Origin: Bacteroidota bacterium
GTDB lineage: Bacteria; Bacteroidota; Ignavibacteria; Ignavibacteriales; Ignavibacteriaceae
Direction of reading: 5' to 3'
DNA length: 64,000 bases
Assembly (NCBI GenBank): GCA_022564295.1
Contig: JADFLR010000003.1
Span: 124,001 to 188,000 of the forward strand
The position numbers and the translations under genes were made by a program. Numbering within the stretch: position 1 is the first letter of the stretch; each line of letters begins with the position of its first letter. A model generated the notes under the pieces. That model made no database searches and had not been told where the DNA came from. It saw only the letters and a program-made list of their open reading frames with translations. Of the stretch, positions 25,338 to 34,290 are shown piece by piece.

Positions 25338-26988
25338 GGAGAGCTTCCTTTTTTTCTGATAGATAGAGTTTACGCTGCATTGCAATTATGCATTTTCGTT
25401 TAAATATTATCAAACTTGGTTCATCACGCATAAAGATTTGTTCCAGCTGTTTTACATTTTCTTCAGATTTTTGAGGAAGAGGATTTAATAAATAGATTTG
25501 TTGTTCACTAAATCCCGTTGCCCTGGCGATAAGTGGAGCAATATCAGAAGCAACAGGTGCTTGTTGGCCTGTCATACCGACAATAGCATTATCCATGATG
25601 ATTAAATTAATATTCAATTTTACTTTTGCTGCTGAAAGTAAAGTGGGCATTCCTGAATGGAAAAAAGTTGAATCCCCGATTATCCCTATACTGGGACTCA
25701 TTCCGGCCATGGCTGCCCCAAATGCCATAGACAAAGACGCACCCATTTCTACGCAGGTGTGTATTGCATTATGTGGCGGTTGAACACCAAGAGAATAACA
25801 ACCAATATCTCCAAAAATACGCGGGTCGTCTACGCCAATATTCTTTAATGCAGAAGTTATATCATTAAATGCATCCCGATGTCCACAATCTTCGCATAAT
25901 TTTGGCGGGCGAATTTCAATAAGACTGGAAATTTGTGCGAAAAGATTCTCATCCACTATACTATCCAATTGTCTGTTCTCGAGAGCCTGGCGGATCAATG
26001 AAATGTTTAGCTCACCATCAACCGGCAGAGTCTGGTCACGTCTACCATGGACATCACATTTGCCCTTGCAATAGGGAATGAGCATATCTTCCAGATAAGG
26101 ATAGTTTTCTTCAAAAACGTAAATGGCATCACTTTTTTTTATGAGAGAAAGGAGCAAGTTTATATCCAAAGGATATGCTTTAACATTTAAATGATTATAC
26201 TTTTCATCAGAAATATTATTATTCTTTTTATACTGATGGAAGTAGGCGCTTCCCATACCTGAAGTAACAACACCAATTTGAGCGGATTGGAAGGTTTGTA
26301 ATGAATTAAATTTTTGTGCTTCTTCATACAGTGCCGGCAGCTTTTTCCGAAGCTCTCTGTAACGCACCCTGGCGATGGATGGAACTAACACCCAATTATA
26401 TATTTCAGATGTAGGCGGAATTCCTACACTCCCAGGTTTTAAACTTGTTTTCAAAGCAAAAACTTCGCCACGCGAATGAGCCAATCTTGTTACAAGACGA
26501 ACAACTACCGGTAATTTAAGCTTCTCAGATAAAGCAAATGCTTCTACCGTAAAATCGTATACTTCCTGAGGAGTGGAAGGTTCAAGTAAAGGTAGTTGTG
26601 CAAAGTCTGCAAGAAATCTGGTGTCCTGTTCATTTTGACTGCTATGCATACCAGGATCATCTGCAACTGCTACAACCAATCCACCCTGTATTCCTGTAAT
26701 AGCTGAATTAATAAAAGCATCAAAGGCAACATTTAAACCGACATGTTTCATAGTAACTACTGATCGGTAACCAGTGTAGCTTGTCCCCAACGCAAATTCG
26801 TACGCTACTTTTTCATTAGCAGCCCATTCTGCAATACGACCATCATTGAGGTTTTTAACATATTTTTCACCGGCTTCAAAAATTTCAGTGGAAGGTGTCC
26901 CGGGATAACCGTAAAAGGCCTTTACCCCGGCATCGCAAGCAGCAATTGCCAGGGCTTCATCTCCCAGAAGTAACTTGTTAGTTTTCAT
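25330..26988 (-). CDS. iorA: Indolepyruvate ferredoxin oxidoreductase, alpha subunit, lacking the ferredoxin domain
   Basis: 552 residues. The pyrimidine-binding half begins LLLGDEALAIAACDAGVKAF with YGYPGTPSTEI; the TPP-binding half has LCEDCGHRD, FGDIGCYSLG and the GDSTFFHSG...DN motif. Canonical IorA ends in a two-cluster ferredoxin domain (CxxCxxCxxxCP repeats). Here the protein stops after IIFKRKCIIAMQRK and no such cysteines exist in either subunit. It begins a three-gene operon with iorB and an acyl-CoA synthetase. Electron exit may need a separate ferredoxin. Confidence 0.9.
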   Translation of the reverse strand: MKTNKLLLGDEALAIAACDAGVKAFYGYPGTPSTEIFEAGEKYVKNLNDGRIAEWAANEKVAYEFALGTSYTGYRSVVTMKHVGLNVAFDAFINSAITGIQGGLVVAVADDPGMHSSQNEQDTRFLADFAQLPLLEPSTPQEVYDFTVEAFALSEKLKLPVVVRLVTRLAHSRGEVFALKTSLKPGSVGIPPTSEIYNWVLVPSIARVRYRELRKKLPALYEEAQKFNSLQTFQSAQIGVVTSGMGSAYFHQYKKNNNISDEKYNHLNVKAYPLDINLLLSLIKKSDAIYVFEENYPYLEDMLIPYCKGKCDVHGRRDQTLPVDGELNISLIRQALENRQLDSIVDENLFAQISSLIEIRPPKLCEDCGHRDAFNDITSALKNIGVDDPRIFGDIGCYSLGVQPPHNAIHTCVEMGASLSMAFGAAMAGMSPSIGIIGDSTFFHSGMPTLLSAAKVKLNINLIIMDNAIVGMTGQQAPVASDIAPLIARATGFSEQQIYLLNPLPQKSEENVKQLEQIFMRDEPSLIIFKRKCIIAMQRKLYLSEKKEALHA

Positions 26989-27020
26989 TTTGTGTTATTA
27001 AGCTCTATGATTCCAAGGTT

Positions 27021-27133
27021 ATTATTTATTGTTAGTGCAATTATATTATTATAACAAAATGATTATTTTTTACCAAAATCCTGCTACTCCCACAAAAGCG
27101 GGAATCAATTTATTCAATCCGTATTTTTTAATG
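27021..27133 (-). repeat. Duplicated terminator/promoter module, copy 2
   Basis: Partner of 22499-22612. It sits between the hemerythrin gene and iorA. The shared CGGGAATCAATTTATTCAAT block includes one hairpin arm of the upstream gene's end. Confidence 0.75.
27048..27076 (-). promoter_or_regulatory. Promoter of the ior operon
   Basis: On the minus strand TTGGTA (27071-27076), 17-base spacer, TATAAT (27048-27053), with a leader of about 53 bases to the iorA start codon. Confidence 0.6.
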
Positions 27134-27781
27134 AGATTCCATATCTTCAAATTCTTCATTTGATATAAGTTTCATCGCAAGAGGAAAGAGTGTTTCATCC
27201 TCCCTGTAAATATGAAGCCGCATAGTTTCTACAATTGTTTTCCCTTGTTCATAAGCAAGTTCAAAAACAATTTCACTGGATTTATTATCTTCTAATCTTG
27301 ATCCCAATCCTAAAAAATTTAAACACAAAGCGCCAAGCTGAGCCACCTTTATGTGTTCATCTTCCATAATATCAACCGCAGTTTTAGGTTCATCGCCAGT
27401 ACTGTGCTCACCTGTTTGCAATAACCTGCTGTGAAGCAGTGGAAATAATAATTTCTCCTCTTTTTTATTATGTCCTGGAGTATTATTATCCAGAAAAGAA
27501 AATAACTCGTTTAATTTTTTATTTATTTCATCATTAAAATACCAGTCATTTTTTTTCCAGCTAATTAACGCTGATTCAAAATTCTCAAGAACTGTTATGA
27601 GGACCTTATGTTCATCCATTAATTTTTGAAGAAAGGGAGCCATATCGTGGTAAGCAACTGGTTCAACTGTGGAGGGGGAAAAGGCTTCCGGGGGATTCAT
27701 CGGGGATGCCTCTTCAAATTCTGTTTCCTTTTCAACGAACCTTTTTACGGGATCAACTTTATTCACATTATTCAAATTCAA
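27128..27781 (-). CDS. Hemerythrin HHE-domain protein
   Basis: 217 residues with a Pro-rich N-terminal tail (about 45 residues) followed by a four-helix hemerythrin domain: LMDEHKVLITVLENF, NNTPGHNKKEEKLLFPLL, DEHIKVAQL and MRLHIYREDETLFPLA supply the iron-binding His/Glu set. It is the last gene of the nar operon, 18 bases after narK2, so it is likely to bind NO or O2 formed or met during nitrate respiration. Exact chemistry unknown. Confidence 0.87.
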   Translation of the reverse strand: MNLNNVNKVDPVKRFVEKETEFEEASPMNPPEAFSPSTVEPVAYHDMAPFLQKLMDEHKVLITVLENFESALISWKKNDWYFNDEINKKLNELFSFLDNNTPGHNKKEEKLLFPLLHSRLLQTGEHSTGDEPKTAVDIMEDEHIKVAQLGALCLNFLGLGSRLEDNKSSEIVFELAYEQGKTIVETMRLHIYREDETLFPLAMKLISNEEFEDMESH

Positions 27782-27798
27782 TCTTTATTCTCCTTCAT

Positions 27799-29427
27799 TT
27801 AAGGGTTTTTAACATAAGCATTTGGTCTTAAATAAAACCACCAGTTAAGGGCTAAACAAACTAAATAGAAAATTGCAAACCCATAAAGAGCATTTTCTGG
27901 AGTAGTAGCTTTTATTTCTTCGCCCAATACTTTCGGAATTATAAATGCGCCGTAAGCTGCAACAGCCGACGTCCATCCAAGAACAGGACCGGCTTGTTCT
28001 TCATTAAACACTATTGCTATAGTACGAAATGTAGAACCATTACCAACTCCTGTTGCGGTGAATAGAACAATAAATAAAATAAAGAACGGGAGAAAATATC
28101 GTTCGGGAGTTGCAGACTGATAAGCCGCAGTCATAAAATAAGCAACACCAAGTGCAGAAGCAATCATAACGATGGAAACAATCTGGGTTACTTTTGCACC
28201 ACCAACTTTATCCGATATCCACCCGCCAACCGGTCTTATCAGTGCACCAATAAATGGTCCCATCCAGGCATAAGTTAATGCACTTGGTCCGTTGGGATTA
28301 GCAATGTCGTGACTTATAACGCCATCAGGTCCTGCCACATGACTGAACCCAAAAATCACTTTAATAGCTAACGGAAATGCTGCTGAAAATCCTATGAAAG
28401 ATCCAAAAGTCATAGTATAGATGATAGTCATTGCCCAGGTATGTTTATTGTTGAATATCTTGTACTGACGTTTGAGATTTTGCTGCAGTTCGCCCCTGGT
28501 TAAGTATCTCATTAACAAAACGGTTGCAAAAATTATTATTGGAAGCACAATCCATTTATTTAATAATCCTATTCCGGTTGGTGATGGTAATAATAAATAT
28601 AATCCCATTATCGCCGTAACAAAACCGATAAAAAGAAGCCCGGATATTTTAGTAAATGCGCCAACCGGGTTACCGGGATTTGGTGTAACAGATTCAGTTC
28701 CTATATTATTCATCCCAAACCAGCCGGCAAAAGCTAATGGTATTAAAAACAGCAGCCATATAAAGCCGGAATTTTGAATCCAGGTTTCGGAGCCGGCAGG
28801 TATTTTACCAATAAGGGTGCCGCTTGTATTTATCAACTCCGATGATTCGCCAGCCAAAACACCAAACAACCCGATGGTCATAGCTAAAGGTATAAATATC
28901 TGCATTGTTGTAACACCAAAGTTTCCGAGACCGGCATTTAATCCAAGCGAAGTTCCCTGAACTCTTTTGGGAAAGAAGAAACTTATGTTGGACATCGAAG
29001 AAGCAAAATTTCCGCCGCCCAAACCTGATAATAAAGCAAGAAATTGAAATACCCAAAGAGGTGTATCTTTATCCATTAATGCCAACCCTGTCCCGAGTGC
29101 GGGGATCATAAGAAGGGCAGTGGTGAAGAAGATTGTATTTCTTCCACCGGCAATCCTGATGAAGAACGTGCTTGGAATTCTGAGTGTTGCACCGGTTAAA
29201 CCTGCAATTGCAGCAAGAGTGAATAGTTCACTTTGTTCAAATGGAAATCCTAAGTTCAGCATTTGAACGGTTATGATTCCCCACATAAGCCAAACGGCAA
29301 ACCCGCAAAGCAAGCTTGGAATAGATATCCATAAATTCCGGTTGGCTATCATTTTCCCGGTGGAGTTCCAAAAATCATTGTCTTCTACTCTCCACTCTTT
29401 TATATTTACATGTAGCACTGTTAACAC
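27799..29427 (-). CDS. narK: Nitrate/nitrite MFS transporter, NarK2 type
   Basis: 542 residues, 12 helices. The cytoplasmic start IKEWRVEDNDFW...RNLWISIPSLL is the classic NarK N-terminus, and the nitrate signature appears as AGLTGATLRIP and GLGGGNFASSMSNISFFFPK and later NGSTFRTI. Start codon is GTG. Likely a nitrate/nitrite antiporter, paired with the symporter-type copy just upstream. The gene pair narK1-narK2 inside a nar operon is common. Confidence 0.93.
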   Translation of the reverse strand: MLTVLHVNIKEWRVEDNDFWNSTGKMIANRNLWISIPSLLCGFAVWLMWGIITVQMLNLGFPFEQSELFTLAAIAGLTGATLRIPSTFFIRIAGGRNTIFFTTALLMIPALGTGLALMDKDTPLWVFQFLALLSGLGGGNFASSMSNISFFFPKRVQGTSLGLNAGLGNFGVTTMQIFIPLAMTIGLFGVLAGESSELINTSGTLIGKIPAGSETWIQNSGFIWLLFLIPLAFAGWFGMNNIGTESVTPNPGNPVGAFTKISGLLFIGFVTAIMGLYLLLPSPTGIGLLNKWIVLPIIIFATVLLMRYLTRGELQQNLKRQYKIFNNKHTWAMTIIYTMTFGSFIGFSAAFPLAIKVIFGFSHVAGPDGVISHDIANPNGPSALTYAWMGPFIGALIRPVGGWISDKVGGAKVTQIVSIVMIASALGVAYFMTAAYQSATPERYFLPFFILFIVLFTATGVGNGSTFRTIAIVFNEEQAGPVLGWTSAVAAYGAFIIPKVLGEEIKATTPENALYGFAIFYLVCLALNWWFYLRPNAYVKNP

Positions 29428-29444
29428 CTATTAATTTGTTAGAT

Positions 29445-30953
29445 TCAATTATTATCGTGCTTTGGTAAAAGTTCAATATGTTCCAGAGCCTCAGGTGCCT
29501 CCTCTTTCATCATAGATTCTGTAGATTTATTCAGCCACATCAGGCAAATAACTGATAACAGAAGCATGAACATCCAGCAGCTCGTCCATAAACCGGTTCC
29601 TTCCAGTAAATAACCAAAAATAATTGGACAGAAAAATCCTCCAAGTCCTCCTAAAACTCCAACCATTCCACCAACTACTCCTACTTCATCGGGGAAATGG
29701 TCTGGAATTAATTTATAAACACCTGCTTTACCTATACCCCATATACTGCCGATAAGAATAATTAAAACTGCGAATATCCATACATTTGCCTGAAAATATA
29801 TTCTTGTAACTCCTTTAGCTAGTAATTGTTTTTTTGAAACTTTGTCTCCAACCTTCACAACTGTTTCCTGCCATACTTCTTTTGTTGGTAAAACCAGGAG
29901 CTGGTCATCTGTAATATCTGTCTTGTTTGATTTTGAAACGACTGAATAATTTATATTTCCAACCTGAATAAGTGTATCCGAAACAAAAGAAACTTCACCA
30001 CTTCTTTTATTCATTATTCCTCTTCCAGGGGAGTAAACTTCCATTCTCGGGATAGTAAGCATGAAACTGATCAGTACTGATGAAGCGAGTACCCAGAACA
30101 TAACTCTTCTCGCTCCCCAGTGATCAGACATCCAACCACCAACCGCACGAATCACACCTGATGGGAAACTGAATAAAGCAGCGAATATTCCAGCGGTAAC
30201 AAGCGGTAAGTAATAAACATTTACAAAATACGGTACTAACCATTGGGAGAATGCAACAAAACATCCGAATACAAGAAAATAGTAAAGCCCAAATCTCCAT
30301 ACTCTTTTATCTTTTAATGGTGCCAGTATTCCTTTTAAAGATTTATTTTTGGATGCAGGTTTCTTATTTTCGGTGAAGATCAGGAATATAATTCCCATTA
30401 AAAGTAGTGCAGCAGCGTAAATGACTGGTAAATACCTCCATCCTTCAATATTTACACCATTATCTGTTAGATTGTTTAATAAGGTTGGAGCAAACAATGT
30501 AGTTAGTGCGGCACCTGCATTCCCTGCACCAAATATTCCCAATGCTCTTCCCTGCCAATGTTTAGGATACCAAACCGAAGTAAAAGCAATTCCAATAGCA
30601 AAGCTGATCCCTGTAAGTCCAAAACCGAAACTTGCTAATGCGAACCCGAAAAAGCTGTCCGCATAAGAGAGTAAAAACATTGGAATAGCACACACAATGA
30701 GTAAAATGCCGTACACTGGCTTTCCACCAAATTTATCCGTTAATATTCCTGCCGGCAAACGAAATAATGCGCCTGTAAGAACCGGGATACCCATAAGCCA
30801 GCCGATTTCAATCGGGCCCCAATCAAAAACCTGGTTGTCAACTAAAAAAGTTACCAGTACGCCGTTCAGCATCCAGGCGGCAAAGCAAATTGTAAATGCT
30901 AATGTGTTAAAGAATAGAATTTTATGAGCTTTTTTTGTAACTGTTACTTCCAT
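29445..30953 (-). CDS. narK: Nitrate MFS transporter, NarK1 type, with an inserted soluble loop
   Basis: 502 residues, 12 helices with NarK motifs (PVLTGALFRLPAGILTDKFG, FGFGLTGISFAIGIAFTSVW, GAGNAGAALTTLFAP). Between helices about residues 303-388 lies an unusual hydrophilic insertion rich in beta-strand pattern and ending VVKVGDKVSKKQLLAKG, which resembles a lipoyl/biotinyl-like barrel motif. That insert is absent from E. coli NarK. It probably imports nitrate by proton symport. Located upstream of narK2 and downstream of narI. Confidence 0.92.
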   Translation of the reverse strand: MEVTVTKKAHKILFFNTLAFTICFAAWMLNGVLVTFLVDNQVFDWGPIEIGWLMGIPVLTGALFRLPAGILTDKFGGKPVYGILLIVCAIPMFLLSYADSFFGFALASFGFGLTGISFAIGIAFTSVWYPKHWQGRALGIFGAGNAGAALTTLFAPTLLNNLTDNGVNIEGWRYLPVIYAAALLLMGIIFLIFTENKKPASKNKSLKGILAPLKDKRVWRFGLYYFLVFGCFVAFSQWLVPYFVNVYYLPLVTAGIFAALFSFPSGVIRAVGGWMSDHWGARRVMFWVLASSVLISFMLTIPRMEVYSPGRGIMNKRSGEVSFVSDTLIQVGNINYSVVSKSNKTDITDDQLLVLPTKEVWQETVVKVGDKVSKKQLLAKGVTRIYFQANVWIFAVLIILIGSIWGIGKAGVYKLIPDHFPDEVGVVGGMVGVLGGLGGFFCPIIFGYLLEGTGLWTSCWMFMLLLSVICLMWLNKSTESMMKEEAPEALEHIELLPKHDNN

Positions 30954-31022
30954 AAATCTTAAAAATAAATATTATTGATAAAATGATTTATTTTACTATT
31001 CTAAATAAATTACAGGACTTAT

Positions 31023-31751
31023 CTAATTGTTTTTTGAACGAGTTACATTCAATAATGTTTTCGGATCACGTATTTTTTTTCTGTTCCAATTCCATATTAC
31101 TTTTTGATAAGGGCGCCAGAGATAGCTTAAAGGAAAAACTAAAAGGTGAACTAATCTTGTGAAAGGAATTAATAGCACTATTGTAAAAGCAAGAGATACA
31201 TGTATTTTAATTACCCACGGCATCCTTGATACCGCATCTATTTGCGGATTGAGAGTGAAAATAGAGGTTAAGTACGGAGACATAACTGATGCAAACCACG
31301 AAGAACCCCAGCGGTATTCGTAAGCGACCCATAGACCAAAAAATATCTGTATTAGAAGCATTAACTCAATAAGCAAATCCATTTTACTTGTAATTATCTC
31401 AATTCTCGGATTGGTCTTTCTCCTTATTAAAAGACTGAACATCCCAACTAAAGCACTTATGCCAAATATAAATGCGGATACTTCCAAAATCATCAATCGC
31501 AGTGGACTGCTGTTCCACGAGAGGATCACATCCGGCAGCAAGAATGCCGTTAAATGCCCGAAGAACAAAACCATGATTCCATAATGGAAAGGAACTGAAC
31601 CCCAGAACAGTTTTTTACCTTCCAGAAATTGGGAAGATAAAGATGAAAATTTAAACTTCGTGCCTTTGTAACGATAAATTGTTCCGATTAAGAAAACTGT
31701 TAAAGCAATATAAGGCAATGCTATAAAAAGAAAGTTGTTAAGTAAATCCAT
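31023..31751 (-). CDS. narI: Respiratory nitrate reductase, gamma subunit
   Basis: 242 residues, five membrane helices, a diheme cytochrome b that oxidises quinol for NarGH. Heme-ligand histidines appear in PFHYGIMVLFFGHLTAF, and later in IKIHVSLAFTIVLLIPFTRLVHLLVFPL. The tail YLWRPYQKVIWNWNR matches the family. The gene follows narJ. Confidence 0.95.
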   Translation of the reverse strand: MDLLNNFLFIALPYIALTVFLIGTIYRYKGTKFKFSSLSSQFLEGKKLFWGSVPFHYGIMVLFFGHLTAFLLPDVILSWNSSPLRLMILEVSAFIFGISALVGMFSLLIRRKTNPRIEIITSKMDLLIELMLLIQIFFGLWVAYEYRWGSSWFASVMSPYLTSIFTLNPQIDAVSRMPWVIKIHVSLAFTIVLLIPFTRLVHLLVFPLSYLWRPYQKVIWNWNRKKIRDPKTLLNVTRSKNN

Positions 31752-31771
31752 GGTTCTTAATTATTTAATTA

Positions 31772-32434
31772 TTAATCTATCTCAATTTCAGATGTTATTG
31801 CATCAGTAAAATTGGTTTTATTATTCTCTTCCATTGGTTTGATGTAACCAAAATCATTTTCAATAATTTTATAAACAACCATTAACGGTAGAAGAAATAT
31901 TCTCCCATAATCTTCAGATTGCTCAATTATAGTTTTGTACTGCTTTTTGTAAACTTTATTCTTTAAGTCGATACTTTTAGTATCAAACTCGTTAATGATT
32001 TTTATAAGACTGGGCATTAAAATTATCTCAACAAGCTCATCCCTGATATCGTGGTTTTGCATTTTAGGAAGTAATGATAAGAGATTGGAAAGATTGTCTG
32101 CCAGTTCATCGGTGCATTTATTAGCTGCTTCACGATGCTCGCGGTTCAGGTTTACAAGCAATTCTCCTCTTTTATAATCATCACCAAAAAGCACATAACC
32201 TACATCAAGGGTTGTGATTGCCTGAACATCAAAAGTCCGTGTAAAGATCTCCGTAATTTCATCGAGTGAATTATTGGAAACAAAATCTGAGAACTGTTTA
32301 AAGGTTGAAAGAGTTTCAGGATATAGTTCACTTAACACAGTTTCAGCTTCTTTTACTTTTTTCTTGTAATCGGTTTTAGGATATTGAAATAGTTGAGCTA
32401 ATATTTCGTAATGATTAATGTTTTTAGTTATCAT
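31772..32434 (-). CDS. narJ: Nitrate reductase molybdenum cofactor assembly chaperone
   Basis: 220 residues of the NarJ/TorD helical family: YEILAQLFQYPKTDYKKKV near the start and EIFTRTFDVQAITTLDVGYV with GDDYKRGELLVNL. NarJ holds apo-NarGH during cofactor insertion and is not part of the final enzyme. Gene order narG-narH-narJ-narI is conserved here. Confidence 0.94.
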   Translation of the reverse strand: MITKNINHYEILAQLFQYPKTDYKKKVKEAETVLSELYPETLSTFKQFSDFVSNNSLDEITEIFTRTFDVQAITTLDVGYVLFGDDYKRGELLVNLNREHREAANKCTDELADNLSNLLSLLPKMQNHDIRDELVEIILMPSLIKIINEFDTKSIDLKNKVYKKQYKTIIEQSEDYGRIFLLPLMVVYKIIENDFGYIKPMEENNKTNFTDAITSEIEID

Positions 32435-32464
32435 CGATAGTTTACTCTTTTATAAATTCGTTAA

Positions 32465-34015
32465 TCAAATTCCTCTTGCAGGTTTTTCTATAAAACCAAA
32501 ACCGCTTGAACCTTTTACATCACCTGTATTTTCAACCATTTCAATAGCTTGCTCGCGGTGTGCAGGAGGTATAACAAAACGGTCATCAAATTTTGCAAGA
32601 GAAGTTAAATAGTAAATGTCATCTGCGGAGTCGGCGCTGAGATTAACATCTTTTAATGTTTTTTTAACATTTTCTTTATCAAGATCGCCAACAGTTTTAT
32701 CCCTGCGGTGAATTCTTACAGCCATAAGCTTTTTCATAATATCTTTTACTTTGCAAGTATCGCCGGCACTAAACATATTTGCCATATACTGAAGCGGAAA
32801 CCTCGCATCATCAATAGTTCCCCATAACTCTTCTGTACTGGTATCGTAAAGCCAATCATCATCCCATTTTTTAGCGATTGGATCAAGTTTATCAAGCTGC
32901 TCTTTATTTTTCTGCTCGCTTAAAGATGCCATAACAGGAAGCAGCGGCGGAACGTAAAACAACATCGGTAAAGTTCTGAACTCAGGATGCAGCGGTAACG
33001 CAATGCCCCATTCTTTTACAAACTTATAAACGGGAGAATCCTGAGCAGCTTTTATTGTTGAATCTGCAACACCGTTTTCTTTTGCTGAAGCTATTACATC
33101 TTCATCAAACGGATCGAGAATCATACTTAGCTGGCTGTTAACGAGATTATTTACATCGGCTGAGGCAACTTCATTAATCCTGTCAGCATCGTAAAGCATA
33201 ACGCCCAGATACCTTATTCTTCCTACACAGGAATGCATGCAAGCAGGAGCAATTCCCGATTCAATTCTTGGATAGCATAAAATACATTTTTCAGATTTTC
33301 CTGTGCTCCAGTTATAATAAGATTTTTTATAAGGACATGCAGTAACGCACATTCTCCACGCACGGCATACTTTCTGGTTTATAAGAACTATTCCATCTTC
33401 ACCTCGTTTGTAAATTGCACCGGATGGACAAGAGGCAACACAAGCAGGATTAAGACAATGATTACAAATTCTTGGAAGATAAAAGAACGCCATCTTTTCA
33501 AGCTGGAACATTGCTTCCTGTTCAGCGGGGGAGAGGTTCTCTAAGTTTGGATCTTTCCTTGCGTAATCAGGCGAGCCGCTTAAATCATCATCCCAGTTTG
33601 GTCCGGCTTTAATTTCAATTGGTTTGCCTGTGATGAGTGATATTGGTCTTGCAGTCGGCTGGTCATCCTGTGCAGGTGCTTCAATTAAATTTGAATACTT
33701 GTACGTCCATGGCTCATAGTAATCATCTATAACAGGAAGATGGGGATTGTGAAATATGTTAACCAATCCTTTTAATTTTCCGGAACCTATTAAGGAAATA
33801 CTTTTGCCGCTCTTTTCCCATCCGCCTTTATAAATATCCTGGTCTTCCCATTTGGTAGGATAGCCGGTGCCTGGTTTTGTCTCAACATTATTCCACCACA
33901 TATATTCCGCACCTTTTCTATCAGTCCAAATATTTTTACATGCTATAGAGCATGTGTGGCAGCCGATACATTTATCAAGGTGAAAAAGCATTGAAACTTG
34001 TGATCTGACATCCAT
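32465..34015 (-). CDS. narH: Respiratory nitrate reductase, beta subunit
   Basis: 516 residues carrying four iron-sulfur cluster motifs: CIGCHTCSIACKN, CNHCLNPACVASCPSGA, CRAWRMCVTACPYKK (the Trp in place of a Cys marks the [3Fe-4S] cluster of NarH) and CILCYPRIESGIAPACMHSC. It carries electrons from NarI to NarG. No signal peptide, as expected for a cytoplasm-facing NarGHI. Confidence 0.97.
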   Translation of the reverse strand: MDVRSQVSMLFHLDKCIGCHTCSIACKNIWTDRKGAEYMWWNNVETKPGTGYPTKWEDQDIYKGGWEKSGKSISLIGSGKLKGLVNIFHNPHLPVIDDYYEPWTYKYSNLIEAPAQDDQPTARPISLITGKPIEIKAGPNWDDDLSGSPDYARKDPNLENLSPAEQEAMFQLEKMAFFYLPRICNHCLNPACVASCPSGAIYKRGEDGIVLINQKVCRAWRMCVTACPYKKSYYNWSTGKSEKCILCYPRIESGIAPACMHSCVGRIRYLGVMLYDADRINEVASADVNNLVNSQLSMILDPFDEDVIASAKENGVADSTIKAAQDSPVYKFVKEWGIALPLHPEFRTLPMLFYVPPLLPVMASLSEQKNKEQLDKLDPIAKKWDDDWLYDTSTEELWGTIDDARFPLQYMANMFSAGDTCKVKDIMKKLMAVRIHRRDKTVGDLDKENVKKTLKDVNLSADSADDIYYLTSLAKFDDRFVIPPAHREQAIEMVENTGDVKGSSGFGFIEKPARGI

Positions 34016-34133
34016 AATTTTTAATTTTCTATTTATTATTGATTATTTACTATTGTTTTTTCTGTCCGTTTCTTAAGTTCTTCTTTATCCATTATTAAAA
34101 ATCATAAATAAGTTCACTTAAAAACCTAATGAA

Positions 34134-34234
34134 AACCGTTAAAACGGTTCGAGTCTTTTTTGGTTTTCATTAACCCACGACTTAAGTCGTGGGTTAAGAA
34201 TAACTTAACAATATTTCTAACCGTTTTAACGGTT
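34134..34234. repeat. REP/BIME-like palindromic element between narG and narH
   Basis: A symmetric array: AACCGTT-AA-AACGGTT (34134-34149), a perfect 28-base palindrome centred on CACGACTTAAGTCGTG (34170-34197), and AACCGTT-TT-AACGGTT (34219-34234) in opposite sense. It occupies most of an otherwise empty 275-base gap within the nar operon. The arrangement resembles bacterial REP clusters mobilised by RAYT transposases; no such transposase is in this window. Confidence 0.75.
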
Positions 34235-34290
34235 TATAATTATTTTAATAATTCATATCTATTAAATCATCCCGCAAAATGCGGGATAAA

